From Nemertoderma westbladi (taxonomy: Eukaryota; Xenacoelomorpha; Nemertodermatida; Nemertodermatidae), in the NCBI GenBank assembly GCA_032718475.1, contig JAUCBJ010007569.1:35923-99922 (forward strand): a stretch of DNA of 64,000 nucleotides. The letters run 5' to 3'. The position numbers and the translations under genes were made by a program. The notes under the pieces were generated by a model. It ran no database searches. It saw only the letters and a program-made list of their open reading frames with translations, and had not been told where the DNA came from. This document shows positions 21,018 to 31,386 of this stretch, one piece after another. The stretch's first letter is position 1; each line of letters starts with the position of its first letter.

Positions 21018-22178
21018 TCGAGTCAGGTATTCTGAGTCATTGATTCAGAAAACTTGCCACCTCCATGCAGCATAAAGGAGGTGGTACCTGTGGTTGCATA
21101 GACCCTCTTACCAAGGGCAAAATTTGGTCATGTAACAAAGATCCTTTTCGTTTTGGGATAGTTATGTCTTTGGTCATGGATTAAGGATACAAATACTTGG
21201 CTGCAGGGGTATATGTCCTGGTCCGCCAGATGGTGATCCACCAATGGCTGTTCAGGAGTAGAGTGTTCTCATGTCCACTCTGAGTGCACTTCACTGCGAC
21301 CTGCACCTGGCAGCAGGGGTACAGGGCATGGCCCAGCAGATGAGCTGCACAGCCAATGCCATGGAAATTGATCAACTTGCTGAATGGGCGGAAAAGCCAA
21401 CCAACCACCAAGGCGTAATCACCAGCCGATCGCCTCAATGGTTCGAAGGCCCACTTTGAAAAGCTCCTCAATAATGACAGGGTATTGCCTGATAACTTTA
21501 TAGAAGTAAAAGTGTCTAAGTCTGCACTCCCAGATACTCCCATTGGCGATATCTCCTTTGCTGAAGTGAAGGCTGCTGCAAAGAGCATTAATACCAATCG
21601 TGCCAGTCTAGTAGATGGTGTCCCCCTGAGGTCTTTAAATTACCTGAGTGTTTGGAGCTCATTTTTCCCATCCCAGTAGACATATACAGAACAACAAGAG
21701 TCCCACAAGAAATGAAAACAAATAAGTTGGTGCCAGTTCCCAAGAAGGGCAACCTAACACTCTATGGTTCTTTTTGGGGAATCTCATTGATCTAGATTGC
21801 TGCAAAGCTATACAATATAATACTATTAAATCGCATCAGGGATCCCATTGAGAGACTGCTACGTGGAAATCAGAATGGGGGTTCTGTAAAGGTCGTGGGA
21901 CCATGTAGCCCTTTTGGCACTTAGAAGGGAAATTGAAGAGTTATAAAAAAAGAAAGACAGGCATCTGGCTGTTATCTTTGTTGACTTCTTCAAGGCCTTT
22001 GATTCAGTCTCTGTTCAGCATACTTTCATTATATGGGATTCCTGATGAAATTATTGCAGCAATCATATCGAGTATACGATGGTTCGACATTTGTATCTAC
22101 TTTTGACGGTGACATGGAACCATTCGAAGTCTTTTGGGGAGTCCTCCAGGGTGACACACTTGCGCCTTAATAATTGTG

Positions 22179-22598
22179 AAAACAATAAAATAGGACATGG
22201 GGTCTTATTCCCTCAGATACTACCTAGCATTTAGGGCCACTTGGGCCACTGTTAGTACTCAGGCACTATGGCCCATCAAAAAACAAAATACCAAATCGCA
22301 TTTAGTGCTACATAACCCAACCCAACTACCACAAGAAAAATTACACCAAACCATACAGTAACTACAGGTTCTGGTAAGTATTGCACGAAATAGGCTATCC
22401 CATAAATTACGAAAAATATAGGACATTTTGTCCGCCGAAAAGGTAAGTCTAAGTAATAAAATTTATAAAAATAAAAGGGTTTCGGAGATTTAAACACTGA
22501 ACCCTGGGATTCGTGGTTCACCTCATCAGCAGTGTGCCACGAACTGAGGGAATAAGAAATCTGAGGGAATAAGACCCCATGTCCTATTTTATTGTTTT
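22179..22598. mobile_element. Nested element with perfect 38 bp terminal inverted repeats
   Basis: 22179-22216 and 22561-22598 are exact reverse complements; the outer ends read AAAACAATAAAATAGG. It sits inside LINE copy 2. CTTAATAATTGTG precedes the left end and recurs about 45 bp beyond the right end (~22640), directly before the LINE sequence resumes, so the insertion probably extends to there. No ORF of transposase type is present, so it is MITE-like. Confidence 0.8.
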
Positions 22599-23496
22599 CA
22601 TATTAATATCACAATCCCTCTAAAGTCGTGGTTGTCTAACATCACTTAATAATTGTGGTTGACTATGTTCTACGCATGTCCTTGGATCATCATAATGATG
22701 ATGTGGTGATGGTAACTTCACTTACTGGATCCAGAAGTCGAGGAAATCCTGCCAAGTAGCTAACTTGTCTAGACTTTGCTGATGACTTAGGAGTACTCTC
22801 AGAATCACTAGAGGGATCCCAACGGCTCCTCAGCTCATTAGCCCTTTTTTTTATTTTTTTTGGTCTTTTTGATAACTCCAAAAAACCAAAAATGTTGACA
22901 GTTAACTTTGAAAGTCCTCAGCAAGTTTCTGACCGGATGAGCATAAGCTCAAAGGATTGTATGCTTGAGCTTGTGGATGACTTCTGTTACCTGGGATCAT
23001 GGATCCGGAAGTCAGGTGAGGGCCTTCGAATACGCAAGGGAAAGGCATGGGCAGCCTTGAATAGGCTTTCCAGGATTTGGAAGTAACACAGAATTCATCG
23101 GAAACTTAAGGTCCGATTAGTTAGAGCAGCTGTAGTTCAAGTACTCCTCTATGGGAGTCCATGCTTGTCTCTAACTGCCGAGGACACCAAATCTCTGGAT
23201 GGCACATTCACAAGAATGCTACGCCGGGTTCACTGTGTCAAGTACAATGCACACATCTTTAACCAGACACTATATAACTTTGGAGGTGTCTCATTGGTTC
23301 CACCAAGCTTGACACTAGAACAAAGCCGCCTCAGCTTTGTGTGACATTGCTTTTGCCGTGAGGGCCAGCCAGTGCATAATCTTGTGCTCTGGCAGCATCA
23401 TGGAGTGAATAAGCATGGTGGACAGCCCATGACTTTCTTGAGGCGGATCTTAAAGGACAATGGCCTTGAAGATACGGATGATCTAGCAAATGTCAT

Positions 23497-23590
23497 TATA
23501 CATTTATTATAGGAAGGGATCTAGGATCTATAATAAATGTATAATAAATACAAAAAATACAGCTTGCCAACACATTGTTACTATCAATAA
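23497..23590. mobile_element. Small hairpin insertion in LINE copy 2
   Basis: TATACATTTATTATA and TATAATAAATGTATA form an inverted repeat around GGAAGGGATCTAGGATC. The LINE phrase GCAAATG(T/A)CAT occurs on both sides, as expected for a target-site duplication. Confidence 0.6.
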
Positions 23591-23709
23591 GCAAATGACA
23601 TGGGTGATAGGTGGCACAATTTTGTCGACAAGCCGGCACAGCATTTTTAATATATTTGTAATATATATATAGAATGCAGCTGCAATGCAGCATGCCGATT
23701 GTAGTCATA

Positions 23710-25712
23710 GTGGGTCATGTGCTCCAGAGTAGGTATAAGTGATGGCCCCTATACCTGACTCAACTGCGACACCAACCTGTGGAATGGCAAACCAGGGTAT
23801 GATATGTCCCCAGAGAGCTGTCTTGGCAAAAAAAGCATCCCCAACCCCCGCATTGGATTACATTAGTAATTGGAATTGAAGACTATTATCATGTGGAATA
23901 TATTATCACATGACAATATTAATAATTAATAAATAATTAAACATTATAGATTATATTTAAAAAAATTATATAAAAAAATATTCAAAGATAACATAGCCTA
24001 CAATAAAAAGTTAAAAAAATTTACAAACAAGCTAGTTTTTTTTTATTTTTTGTTCTAGGCTATGTTATCTTTGAATATTATTTTTATACAATTTTGTTAA
24101 ATATAATCTATAATGTTTAATTATTTATTAATTTTTTATATTATCATGTGGTAATATATTCCATATGATAATAGTCTTCAATTCCAATTCCAATTACTAA
24201 TGTAATCCAATAATGTTTAATTATAGATTATAAATATATAGATAAAAAATTAAAAAAATTTACAAATAAGCTAGTTTTTTTATTTTTTGTTCTGGAACAA
24301 AAAATATTAAAACTAGCTTATTTGTAAATTATTTTAATTTTTTATTGTAGGCTATGTTATAATTATAACTATGTTATAATTACGTGCAATTACATTTTGT
24401 TACGTTTTGTCATTCGTGTAGCTAATGTTTTAATTGTTTGTTACTAAACCGGGTACAATTCCTTTAAGTGTTCTAACAAAAACTAGCTTTACAAAGATAA
24501 CCTAACATACAACAACAATAATTAATAAAATTTACAAATTAGTTAGTTTTTATTTTATTTTTTGCCCTAGAACAAAAAATATTTATTCTAGAACAAAATT
24601 ATTATAAAAAACAAAATTAAAATTTATAATTATGTTATTATGTTAAAATCAATGATTACAAGAATCATTATATTATATCAATAAATTGTTATAATGGCAC
24701 AGCAAAGTGTAAGAGTCCCCATCTTCCACCCCAACCAACCAAGCCATTGCTGAACCTGAGGAAAATTGCTAGCTGGCTAGGCAAGAGGCAGTTAATAAAT
24801 ACCCTTACACTCGGGTCCCCCTAACTGCACTGACAGATAAGCTTGGCCTAAGCGCAGTGGGTTTTCAAGAGCACCGAATGCAGACTGGTCAGACTGACGA
24901 GGTTTTGTTTAAGGACATTAGGGCGGTTGGCTGGCAACCTGCCTTCGCATCGGCAGATGATAGTGGTAATGGTGGAATTGGTATATTGATGAATTGTCTT
25001 ATTGTGACCAAGGTAGCATAGTATATGCGCTAGCAGAACCAGGAAATTTGCATTGCCACGACATGATTGGTCCACTCTATGAAAAGACCAGTGTGAGATG
25101 CAGCTTTACATTAGAGCTGTGCACCAGGTATTAGGCCGTTGCATCTGAGGCAACAGATCATTGTGAGGGCCATAACAGTTCCTGTATACCATTGAAGCAG
25201 GAAAAAGGCACCCGGATGGACAACAGAATTTGGAAGTGCCGAAATGACCTCTTTAAGGCGCAGAAGGAGTCCCGACTACAGCGGCCAAGAATGCAGTTAA
25301 GGCTGCATCTAGGTCCCTGAACAGGCAGTACTCTGTTAATCTACAGGAGCTAATAAACCAACAGGTTGATGCCATCAATGATGCTGATGACAGCAGGCAA
25401 TCATCCCAGGCATGGAAATCGATAAACTTGCTGAATGAGTGGAAAATCCGAACAACCACCAAGGTTAAGGCAGAAACCCAAGGCCGATCATATCAATGGT
25501 TGGAAGGCCCACTTTGAAAAGCTCCTCAATAATGACAGGGTATTTCCTGATAACTTTATAGAAGTAAAAGTGTCTGAGTCTGTACTCCCAGATATTCCCA
25601 TTGGTGATATCTCCTTTGCTGAAGTGAAGGCTGTTGCAAAGACCATTAAGACCAATCGTGCCAGTGGAGTAGAGTTGATGGTGTCCCCCCCCCCTGAGGT
25701 TTTTAAATACAA
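23710..25712 (+). pseudogene. Damaged copy 3 of the (TAG)n-tailed LINE family
   Basis: It begins immediately after the 3' end of copy 2. It matches the intact element from ~27836 to ~29755, but is broken by an insertion (about 23868-24717), an internal deletion near 25010 and several frameshifts. It stops abruptly at CCCCCCTGAGGTTTTTAAAT, so the reverse transcriptase is absent. Copy 2 lacks the 5' half and copy 3 the 3' half of the protein. Confidence 0.8.
23855..24215. mobile_element. AT-rich foldback (arms ~160 bp) inside LINE copy 3
   Basis: ATTACATTAGTAATTGGAATTG at the left is matched by CAATTCCAATTACTAATGTAAT at the right. The arms continue through AAGATAACATAGCC / GGCTATGTTATCTT towards a centre near 24030. 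A second, smaller hairpin built on AAATAAGCTAGTTTT follows at about 24245-24340. The remaining insert up to 24717 is AT-rich with repeated GAACAAAAAATA phrases. Confidence 0.75.
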
Positions 25713-26263
25713 AAGTGCGTAGGCCTATGTCGTGCGCAGCGTATGGCGCAGCGTATGGCGTATTTAATTAAAGCTTATTATAAGCATTCAAACAATACAT
25801 TGTAAAGATACACTTAAAGGCGAGTAGTAGTGTTAGTGTCACCTGTCACGCACTCAAAACTTAACATTTATGTGTTAAAATCAGCATTCTACAGCACACG
25901 TAATATGTAGGTAGGCCCTACACAGTAAAAACAACTACAAAAATTGTAAAAAAATAACTCATTTTATGAGCACCAGTAAGCATACAACAGGCCTTCATTA
26001 TAATGAGTCTGGTTTTTACCTTTTTTTTTTGTTCAAACAGTATGTTATTACACAATAATTAAATGAATTATCTTATACCACGATTAAGTTTTCACATCGA
26101 TACAGTGATGCTGTTACATATTATTTTGTTTATTGTAATCCTATCATTTGGGAATATCACTTTCTCTCTTCACTGTTACAATTCTTTAAATATTACATAC
26201 GCAATCATGTTATACTGTGCCCATTTTGTGTTTTAAAATCCCTGACTTATATATTTTTTTCAG
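25713..26263. other. 3' end of the Six1/2 intron
   Basis: AT-rich sequence with a duplicated TATGGCG(CAGCG) phrase near 25740 and a polypyrimidine tract before the acceptor at 26261-26263. No other feature is seen. Confidence 0.5.
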
Positions 26264-26343
26264 GATTGACAACAACTCAAGTTAGCAACTGGTTTAAAAA
26301 TCGTCGTCAAAGAGACAGGGCTATGGAAGTAAAGGAATTTTGA
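26264..26343 (+). CDS. Six1/2 homeobox gene, terminal exon (homeodomain recognition helix)
   Basis: It starts after a polypyrimidine tract and CAG. Its first two bases finish the Gly codon (homeodomain position 39) begun at 17927. It then encodes [25 protein letters not shown] and a TGA at 26341-26343. Lys50 and Asn51, which set the DNA specificity of SIX homeodomains, are intact (W48-F-K50-N51). The protein would stop only four residues after homeodomain position 60, whereas Six1/2 proteins normally have a C-terminal region of roughly a hundred residues. Either this is a naturally short product, or an alternative weak donor (GAA|GTAAAG at ~26329) splices to an unseen exon. The phase match with the exon 8.3 kb upstream and the conserved residues make this a real exon, not a processed copy. 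Confidence 0.92.
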
Positions 26344-26540
26344 AATTAAACTGGGATTCATCTGGATTTATTCCATTATGTTATATGATGTTGGGATCGA
26401 TGTTATATTGCAACATGAAAGGAAGAGTTTTCAATTAGACTAATTATTTGTATTTTTACTGTAGGTATGACTAATGTATGTATAATTATGAAAGTATAAC
26501 ATTTTTATCATGAATATGATTATTAAAGATTCTTAAAGAT
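26344..26540 (+). other. Putative Six1/2 3' UTR
   Basis: AT-rich, no ORF. ATTAAA at 26522-26527 is a common variant polyadenylation signal, about 180 bp after the stop. The transcript end is inferred. Confidence 0.4.
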
Positions 26541-26684
26541 TTTGGTCATTAGTTATGTATGCATGTAATGCTGTCTCTAACTTCACCAAAAATTGTTAAA
26601 CAACTTTAAAATTCTCAGGCAGGCACAGCAAAAGCAAACAGTCGGCCGAAGCCGGAGGCGACCCGAAGGCTCCTCTTTCGATAG

Positions 26685-26930
26685 CTGCCACCCGAGGGTA
26701 GGGGTGGGCGCTACTCCTATCTGGTACCCGAGGGTAGGTGTGGGCGCTACTCCTATCTGGCACCCGAGGTTAGGGGTGGGCGCTAATCCTATCCCAAGAC
26801 TTGCTCCCAGTTCTCTAACTGGTACTCATTTTATCGACCCCAGTGGATGAAAGGCTGAAAGGCTTACAGTGCCTACAACCAATAGATTGCAGGCCCGGCG
26901 CTCAGCCAACTGAGCTACCCCGCCTTAAAA
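26685..26930 (-). repeat. SINE: tRNA-like head with three 42 bp body repeats
   Basis: On the minus strand GGCGGGGTAGCTCAGTTGG (26907-26925) begins a tRNA-like head with a good A box and a degenerate second promoter box (GGTTGTAGG). Beyond it lie three near-identical 42 bp units (about 26690-26805) containing CACCCGAGGGTAGGGGTGGG on the + strand. A run of AAAAACTCTT decamers follows at 26935-26985. An open frame across the 42 bp units is a by-product of their length, not a gene. Confidence 0.6.
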
Positions 26931-27379
26931 CGTTTCTCAAAAAACTCTTAAAAAACTCTTAAAAAACTCTTAAAACACTTAAAACTCTCAAACAAAGAGA
27001 ATTATTATTATTCCTTTATCATGGATGATGAAATATATTTTAAATTCAAGTAAACGTAATACTTAAAATATGGATTTATATTCTTGAAACCTCCCCCTTT
27101 TTCAAATTCTTGATAAGCCACTGCCCAGACATCTCTGGTTTGAGTTTCCTAAGATGCCCCCCCCCCCCCCCCACCCCCTGGCTCTTTTGGACACGCCACA
27201 GGTTACACCTTAGGACAGACGAGAATTAGTTAATCAATGATAGTATACCGAGCTAGTCGGAATTTGTTTGGGAAATTAAATGTAGATTTCTCGAACGAGA
27301 AATCGACTTTTTGTGGATTTGGATTCGATTATTAAACAAAGGTGAAAGGTTGATATCAATAGCGGTACATTGTAAGCCT

Positions 27380-27490
27380 TGTCCAACAAATTACCAATAC
27401 CCTACAGAAGTTTCCATAATAACAGAGTACTTTAAGGAGGGTGTAAACGCTACGCCGATAACCGACAACCGACAGCCGACAACCACTATT
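27380..27490 (+). repeat. Left inverted repeat flanking the intact LINE
   Basis: CCAACAAATT followed by GTGTAAACGCTACGCCGATA and runs of ACCGACA. Its reverse complement occurs at 31387-31490 on the far side of the LINE. Together they may be the termini of a DNA transposon that the LINE entered, or two independent copies. Confidence 0.6.
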
Positions 27491-27890
27491 GGTCAGGTCA
27501 GGTATTCTAGGTCATTGATCAAGAAAACTTGCCACCTCCATGCAGCATAAAGGAGGTGCCACCTGTAGCTGCATAGACCCTCTTACTAGGGCAAATCTGG
27601 TCCTGTAACTAGGACCCCCTTCGTTCTGGGATAAGGACGCCCTTGGTCCTGGATTAAGGACCCATATACTTGGCTGCAGGGGTATATGGCCTGACCAGGC
27701 AGATGGTGATCTACCAATGGCTGGTTAGGAGTAGAGTGTTCTCATGTCCACTCTGAGGGCACTTCACTGCCACCTGCACCTGGCAGCAAGGGTACAGGGC
27801 ATGCATGACCCAGCAGATGAGCTGCAACAGCCAATGGTGGGTCATGTACGCCAGAGTAGATATGGGTGATGGGCCTCATATCTGACTCCA

Positions 27891-30800
27891 TTGCGACACC
27901 CACCCTGTGGAATGGCAAACCAGGGTGTGGTATTTGCCCCGAGAGCTGACTCGGCAAAAAAGCACCCCCCAACCCCCACTATGGATTACATTAGCACTGC
28001 GGAGGTCCGGCCACTAGAGGCCAGTGGAATTACCGGACACAATCGGCCTCACAGGCGTCAGTTAACTCCTGACCGGCTGCCTGTCTCACCCCCTACTGGA
28101 GAGAGAGCAGCCAACAATTATTTGAGTCCCTTTCCTGATGACCTTTCTGGCCCAAACCCTGGGTCACCAGGGAGGCCAGATTGTGATGGGGAGAGGGATT
28201 CTGGAGTTGGAGGCTACTCTCATGTTCCACCCCGACCAACAAAGCCATTGGTGAATCTGAGGCAAGTCACTAGACTAGCCTCAGTAAACACCCTAACACT
28301 CGGGTCCCCAATGCGACAAGGTGAGCTGACTGCCTTGGCAGATAAGCTTTCTCTTAGCGCAGTGGGTGTTCAAGAGCACCGAACGCAGACTGGACAGACT
28401 GATGATGTTCTGATTAAGGACATGGGGGGCGGTTGGCGACTCGCCCTCGCGTCAGCAGATGATAGTGGCAATGGTGGAATTGGTCTATTGATGTATCCAA
28501 CTGCACATGCAGCATTGGACAAAATAGACCAAATCTCTAACCGCATCATCCGTTGCCACTTCTCATGTTCTGGAAGACTGGCTAAGAAGTTTCCTAAGGT
28601 GGTTCTGATTGTGTGCTACTCTCCAACTAGTGTTGCCCCTGTAGAGGAGGTGGAAAATTTCTACCACAATCTACAAGCAGCAACTGATGGAGTGGATCAG
28701 CATGCATTCTTAACATTCCTGGGAGACTTTAATGCAAGTCTGCATCAATCACCTACATCGCCCTGGGTCTATAGCAATAGTGTTAACCGAAATTCTGTCC
28801 ATCTTCAGGATTTTATCTCTGGAAATGGATTGTTTTCGGCTGGAACCCAGTTCAAGAAGCGAACTGGAAAGCTATGGACTCATAGTGGACCCAGTGGTCA
28901 CAAGTCCCAGATAGACCATATTCTGTTTCGTAGGAAATACAGGAGCTCTATACAAGACTGTAATGCATTTACACTTCGACCCTTCTCCAGTGATCACCGC
29001 CTTATTGTGGCCAAGGTAAGACTTAGTCTGCGTGCTAGCAGAACAACGAAATCTGCCTTGCCACGGCATGACTGGTCCTCTCTGTTGCAACAGCCAAGTG
29101 TGAGATCCAGCTTCACACTACAGCTGAGCAACAGGTATGAGGCTCTTGCCTCTGAGGCGGCAGATCACTGTGAGGGCTATACTGCCTTTACAGAAGCAGT
29201 TAAGTTAGCAGCTGCAGAAACAGTTCCTGTATACCCTCGAAACAGGAAAAGGGCCCCCTGGACTGACAACAAAATTCAGAAGTGCCGAAATGACCTTCAT
29301 AAGGCGCAGAAAGAGTCCCGACTCAAACAGACTACAGCGGCCAAGAATGCAGTTAAAGCTGCATCTAGGTCCCTGAACAGGCAGTACTCTGTTAATCTAC
29401 AGGAGCTAATAAACCAACAGGTTGATGCCATCAATGATGCTGATGACAGCAGGCAATCATCCCAGGCATGGAAATCGATCAATCTGCTTACTGGGCGGAA
29501 AAGCCAACCAACCACCAAGGTTAAGGCTGAATCACCAGCCGATCGCCTTAATGGTTGGAAAGCCCACTTTGAAAAGCTCCTCAATAATGACAGGGTATTG
29601 CCTGATAACTTTATAGAAGTAAAAGTGTCTGAGTCTGTACTCCCAGATATTCCCATTGGCGATATCTCCTTTGCAGAAGTGAAGGCTGCTGCAAAGAGCA
29701 TTAAGACCAATCGTGCCAGTGGAGTAGATGGTGTTCCCCCTGAGGTCTTTAAAATACCTGAGTGTTTAAAGCTCATCTATCCCATCATAGTAGACATGTA
29801 CCGTACAACAAGAGTCCCACAAGAAATGAAAACAAATAAGTTGGTGCCAGTTCCCAAGAAGGGCAACCTAACACTCTATGGTTCTTTTCGGGGAATCTCA
29901 TTGATCTCGATTGCTGCAAAACTATACAATAGAATTCTATTAAATCGCATCAGGGATCCCATTGAGAGACTGCTACGTGGAAATCAGAATGGGTTCCGTA
30001 AAGGTCGTGGGACCATGGAGCCCATTTTGGCACTTAGAAGGATAATTGAAGAGTTATCAAAAAAGAAAGACAGGCATCTGGCTGTTATCTTTGTTGACTT
30101 CTTCAAGGCCTTTGATTCAGTCTCTCGCTCACGTATGTTCAGCATACTTTCATTATATGGGATTCCTGATGAAATTATTGCAGCAATCAGATCAGTATAC
30201 GATGGTTCGACAACATTTGTGTCTACTGTTGACGGTGACACAGAACCATTTGAAGTGTTATGGGGCGTCCTCCAAGGAGACACACTTGCACCATTCTTGT
30301 TCATTATTGTGGTTGACTATGTTCTACGCATGTCCTTAGATCATCATAATGATGATGGGGTGATGATAACTCCACCTACTGGCTCCAGAAGTCGAGGAAA
30401 TCCTGCCAAGTACCTAACTGATCTAGACTTTGCTGATGACTTAGGAGTACTCTCAGAATCATTAGAGGGAGCCCAGCGGCTCCTCAGCTCATTAGAACAT
30501 GCTGCTTCTAGTGTTGGTCTTTTTATTAACTCCAGAAAGACCAAAATTCTGACAGTTAACTTTGAAAGTCCTCAGCAAGTCTCTGATCGGATGAGCATAA
30601 GCTCAAAGGATGGTATGCTTGAGCATGTGGACGACTTCTGTTACCTGGGATCATGGATCCGGAAGTCAGGTGAGGACCTTCGAATACGTAAGGGAAAGGC
30701 ATGGGCAGCCTTGAATAGGCTTTCCAGGATTTGGAAGTCACCTAGAATTAATCGGAAACTTAAGGTCCGATTATTTAGAGCAGCAGTAGTTCCAGTACTC

Positions 30801-31208
30801 CTCTACGGGAGTCCATGCTGGGCTCTAACTGCTGAGGACACCAAATCTCTGGATGGCACATTCACAAGAATGCTACGCCGGGTACATTGTGTCAAGTACA
30901 ATGCACACATCTCCAACCAGACACTATATAACATTGGAGGTGTCTCATTGGTTCCCCCAAGCTTGACACTAGAACAAAATCGCCTCCGCTTTGCAGGACA
31001 TTGCTTTCGCCGTGAGGACCAGCCAGTGCATAATCTTGTACTTTGGCAGCCTCATGGAGTGAATAAGCATGGTGGACAGCCCATGACTTTCTTGAGACGC
31101 ATCTTAAAGGACACTGGCCTTAAAGATGCGGATGATCTAGCAAATGTCATGGGTGATAGGGAGTTGTGGCGGTGCAATTTTGTTGACAAGCCGGCACAGC
31201 ATTCTTAA
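27891..31208 (+). CDS. LINE polyprotein: EEP endonuclease and reverse transcriptase
   Basis: 1105 codons open from the first ATG. The functional start may be a later Met, for example MDYISTAEV at 27981, because the first ~110 residues are Pro/Gly/Arg-rich and look unstructured. The endonuclease spans about residues 135-390: VGVQEHRTQ (catalytic Glu), TFLGDFNASLHQ, SQIDHILFRRK and SSDHRLIVAKV. The reverse transcriptase spans about 580-880: NRASGVDGVPPEVF, FVDFFKAFDSVS, GVLQGDTLAPFLF and the catalytic DFADDLGVLSE, with Phe rather than Tyr before ADD. A C-terminal domain with FAGHCFRRED and GQPMTFLRRILKDTGL ends the protein. It nicks the target and copies element RNA. Similar proteins are often misannotated in animal genomes as craniofacial development protein 2-like. 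All catalytic residues I can see are intact. Confidence 0.85.
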   Translation: MRHPPCGMANQGVVFAPRADSAKKHPPTPTMDYISTAEVRPLEASGITGHNRPHRRQLTPDRLPVSPPTGERAANNYLSPFPDDLSGPNPGSPGRPDCDGERDSGVGGYSHVPPRPTKPLVNLRQVTRLASVNTLTLGSPMRQGELTALADKLSLSAVGVQEHRTQTGQTDDVLIKDMGGGWRLALASADDSGNGGIGLLMYPTAHAALDKIDQISNRIIRCHFSCSGRLAKKFPKVVLIVCYSPTSVAPVEEVENFYHNLQAATDGVDQHAFLTFLGDFNASLHQSPTSPWVYSNSVNRNSVHLQDFISGNGLFSAGTQFKKRTGKLWTHSGPSGHKSQIDHILFRRKYRSSIQDCNAFTLRPFSSDHRLIVAKVRLSLRASRTTKSALPRHDWSSLLQQPSVRSSFTLQLSNRYEALASEAADHCEGYTAFTEAVKLAAAETVPVYPRNRKRAPWTDNKIQKCRNDLHKAQKESRLKQTTAAKNAVKAASRSLNRQYSVNLQELINQQVDAINDADDSRQSSQAWKSINLLTGRKSQPTTKVKAESPADRLNGWKAHFEKLLNNDRVLPDNFIEVKVSESVLPDIPIGDISFAEVKAAAKSIKTNRASGVDGVPPEVFKIPECLKLIYPIIVDMYRTTRVPQEMKTNKLVPVPKKGNLTLYGSFRGISLISIAAKLYNRILLNRIRDPIERLLRGNQNGFRKGRGTMEPILALRRIIEELSKKKDRHLAVIFVDFFKAFDSVSRSRMFSILSLYGIPDEIIAAIRSVYDGSTTFVSTVDGDTEPFEVLWGVLQGDTLAPFLFIIVVDYVLRMSLDHHNDDGVMITPPTGSRSRGNPAKYLTDLDFADDLGVLSESLEGAQRLLSSLEHAASSVGLFINSRKTKILTVNFESPQQVSDRMSISSKDGMLEHVDDFCYLGSWIRKSGEDLRIRKGKAWAALNRLSRIWKSPRINRKLKVRLFRAAVVPVLLYGSPCWALTAEDTKSLDGTFTRMLRRVHCVKYNAHISNQTLYNIGGVSLVPPSLTLEQNRLRFAGHCFRREDQPVHNLVLWQPHGVNKHGGQPMTFLRRILKDTGLKDADDLANVMGDRELWRCNFVDKPAQHS

Positions 31209-31232
31209 AAATGCAGCTGCAATGCAGCATGC

Positions 31233-31262
31233 CGATCCTAGTAGTAGTAGTAGTAGTAGCAG
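31233..31262 (+). repeat. (TAG)n LINE tail
   Basis: About eight TAG units directly after CATGCCGATCC. The same tail closes the unrelated LINE fragment at 38565-38583 and appears, reversed, at 62594-62609. Confidence 0.8.
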
Positions 31263-31386
31263 CAAAAAGCAAGTAAAGTATGAAAATGTAACCTGAGTTC
31301 GTGACTCTCGTTTATTGTTTTGGTTAGAATTACCTTCCACTGTAACCTATTCCTTTCCCTCTATTAATAATTAACATTAATTAGCT

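Larger units (their letters stand above)
21018..23709 (+). pseudogene. Damaged copy 2 of the (TAG)n-tailed LINE family
   Basis: Matches the intact element at 27492-31275 from its 5' end (AGTCAGGTATTCT) to its 3' UTR (ATGCAGCTGCAATGCAGCAT at ~23675). There is a deletion near 21359 that jumps from the 5' UTR to the region matching ~29466, removing the whole endonuclease. The remainder has frameshifts and stops. It is interrupted by a terminal-inverted-repeat element (22179-22645) and by a small hairpin insertion near 23497-23590. Recognisable protein pieces include SVSADKMSISSK-like and LGSWIRKSGE C-terminal segments. Non-functional. Confidence 0.85.
17928..26263 (+). other. Six1/2 intron, 8336 bp, filled with transposable elements
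   Basis: Donor G|GTGAGTTAG and acceptor TATTTTTTTCAG|GA are both near consensus, and the phase (1) agrees on both sides. The intron carries a perfect hairpin (18223-18291), a long foldback (19197-20361), two damaged LINE copies (21018-23709 and 23710-25712) and elements nested in them, so most of its length is inserted sequence. Confidence 0.85.
27492..31275 (+). mobile_element. Intact LINE (RTE-like) with (TAG)n tail, reference copy
   Basis: 5' UTR from ~27492 (sharing its start with copy 2), a single long ORF, a short 3' UTR with the duplicated GCAGCTGCAATGCAGCATGC, and a (TAG)n tail at about 31233-31262. A single ORF with endonuclease and RT and a trinucleotide tail fits RTE-type elements. 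It is the only undamaged member of at least four copies in the window. Confidence 0.8.

Noticed and set aside
26593-26850. 85-codon ORF with repeated PRVGVGATPIW
   Set aside because: It is the translation of three 42 bp units of a SINE-like repeat.
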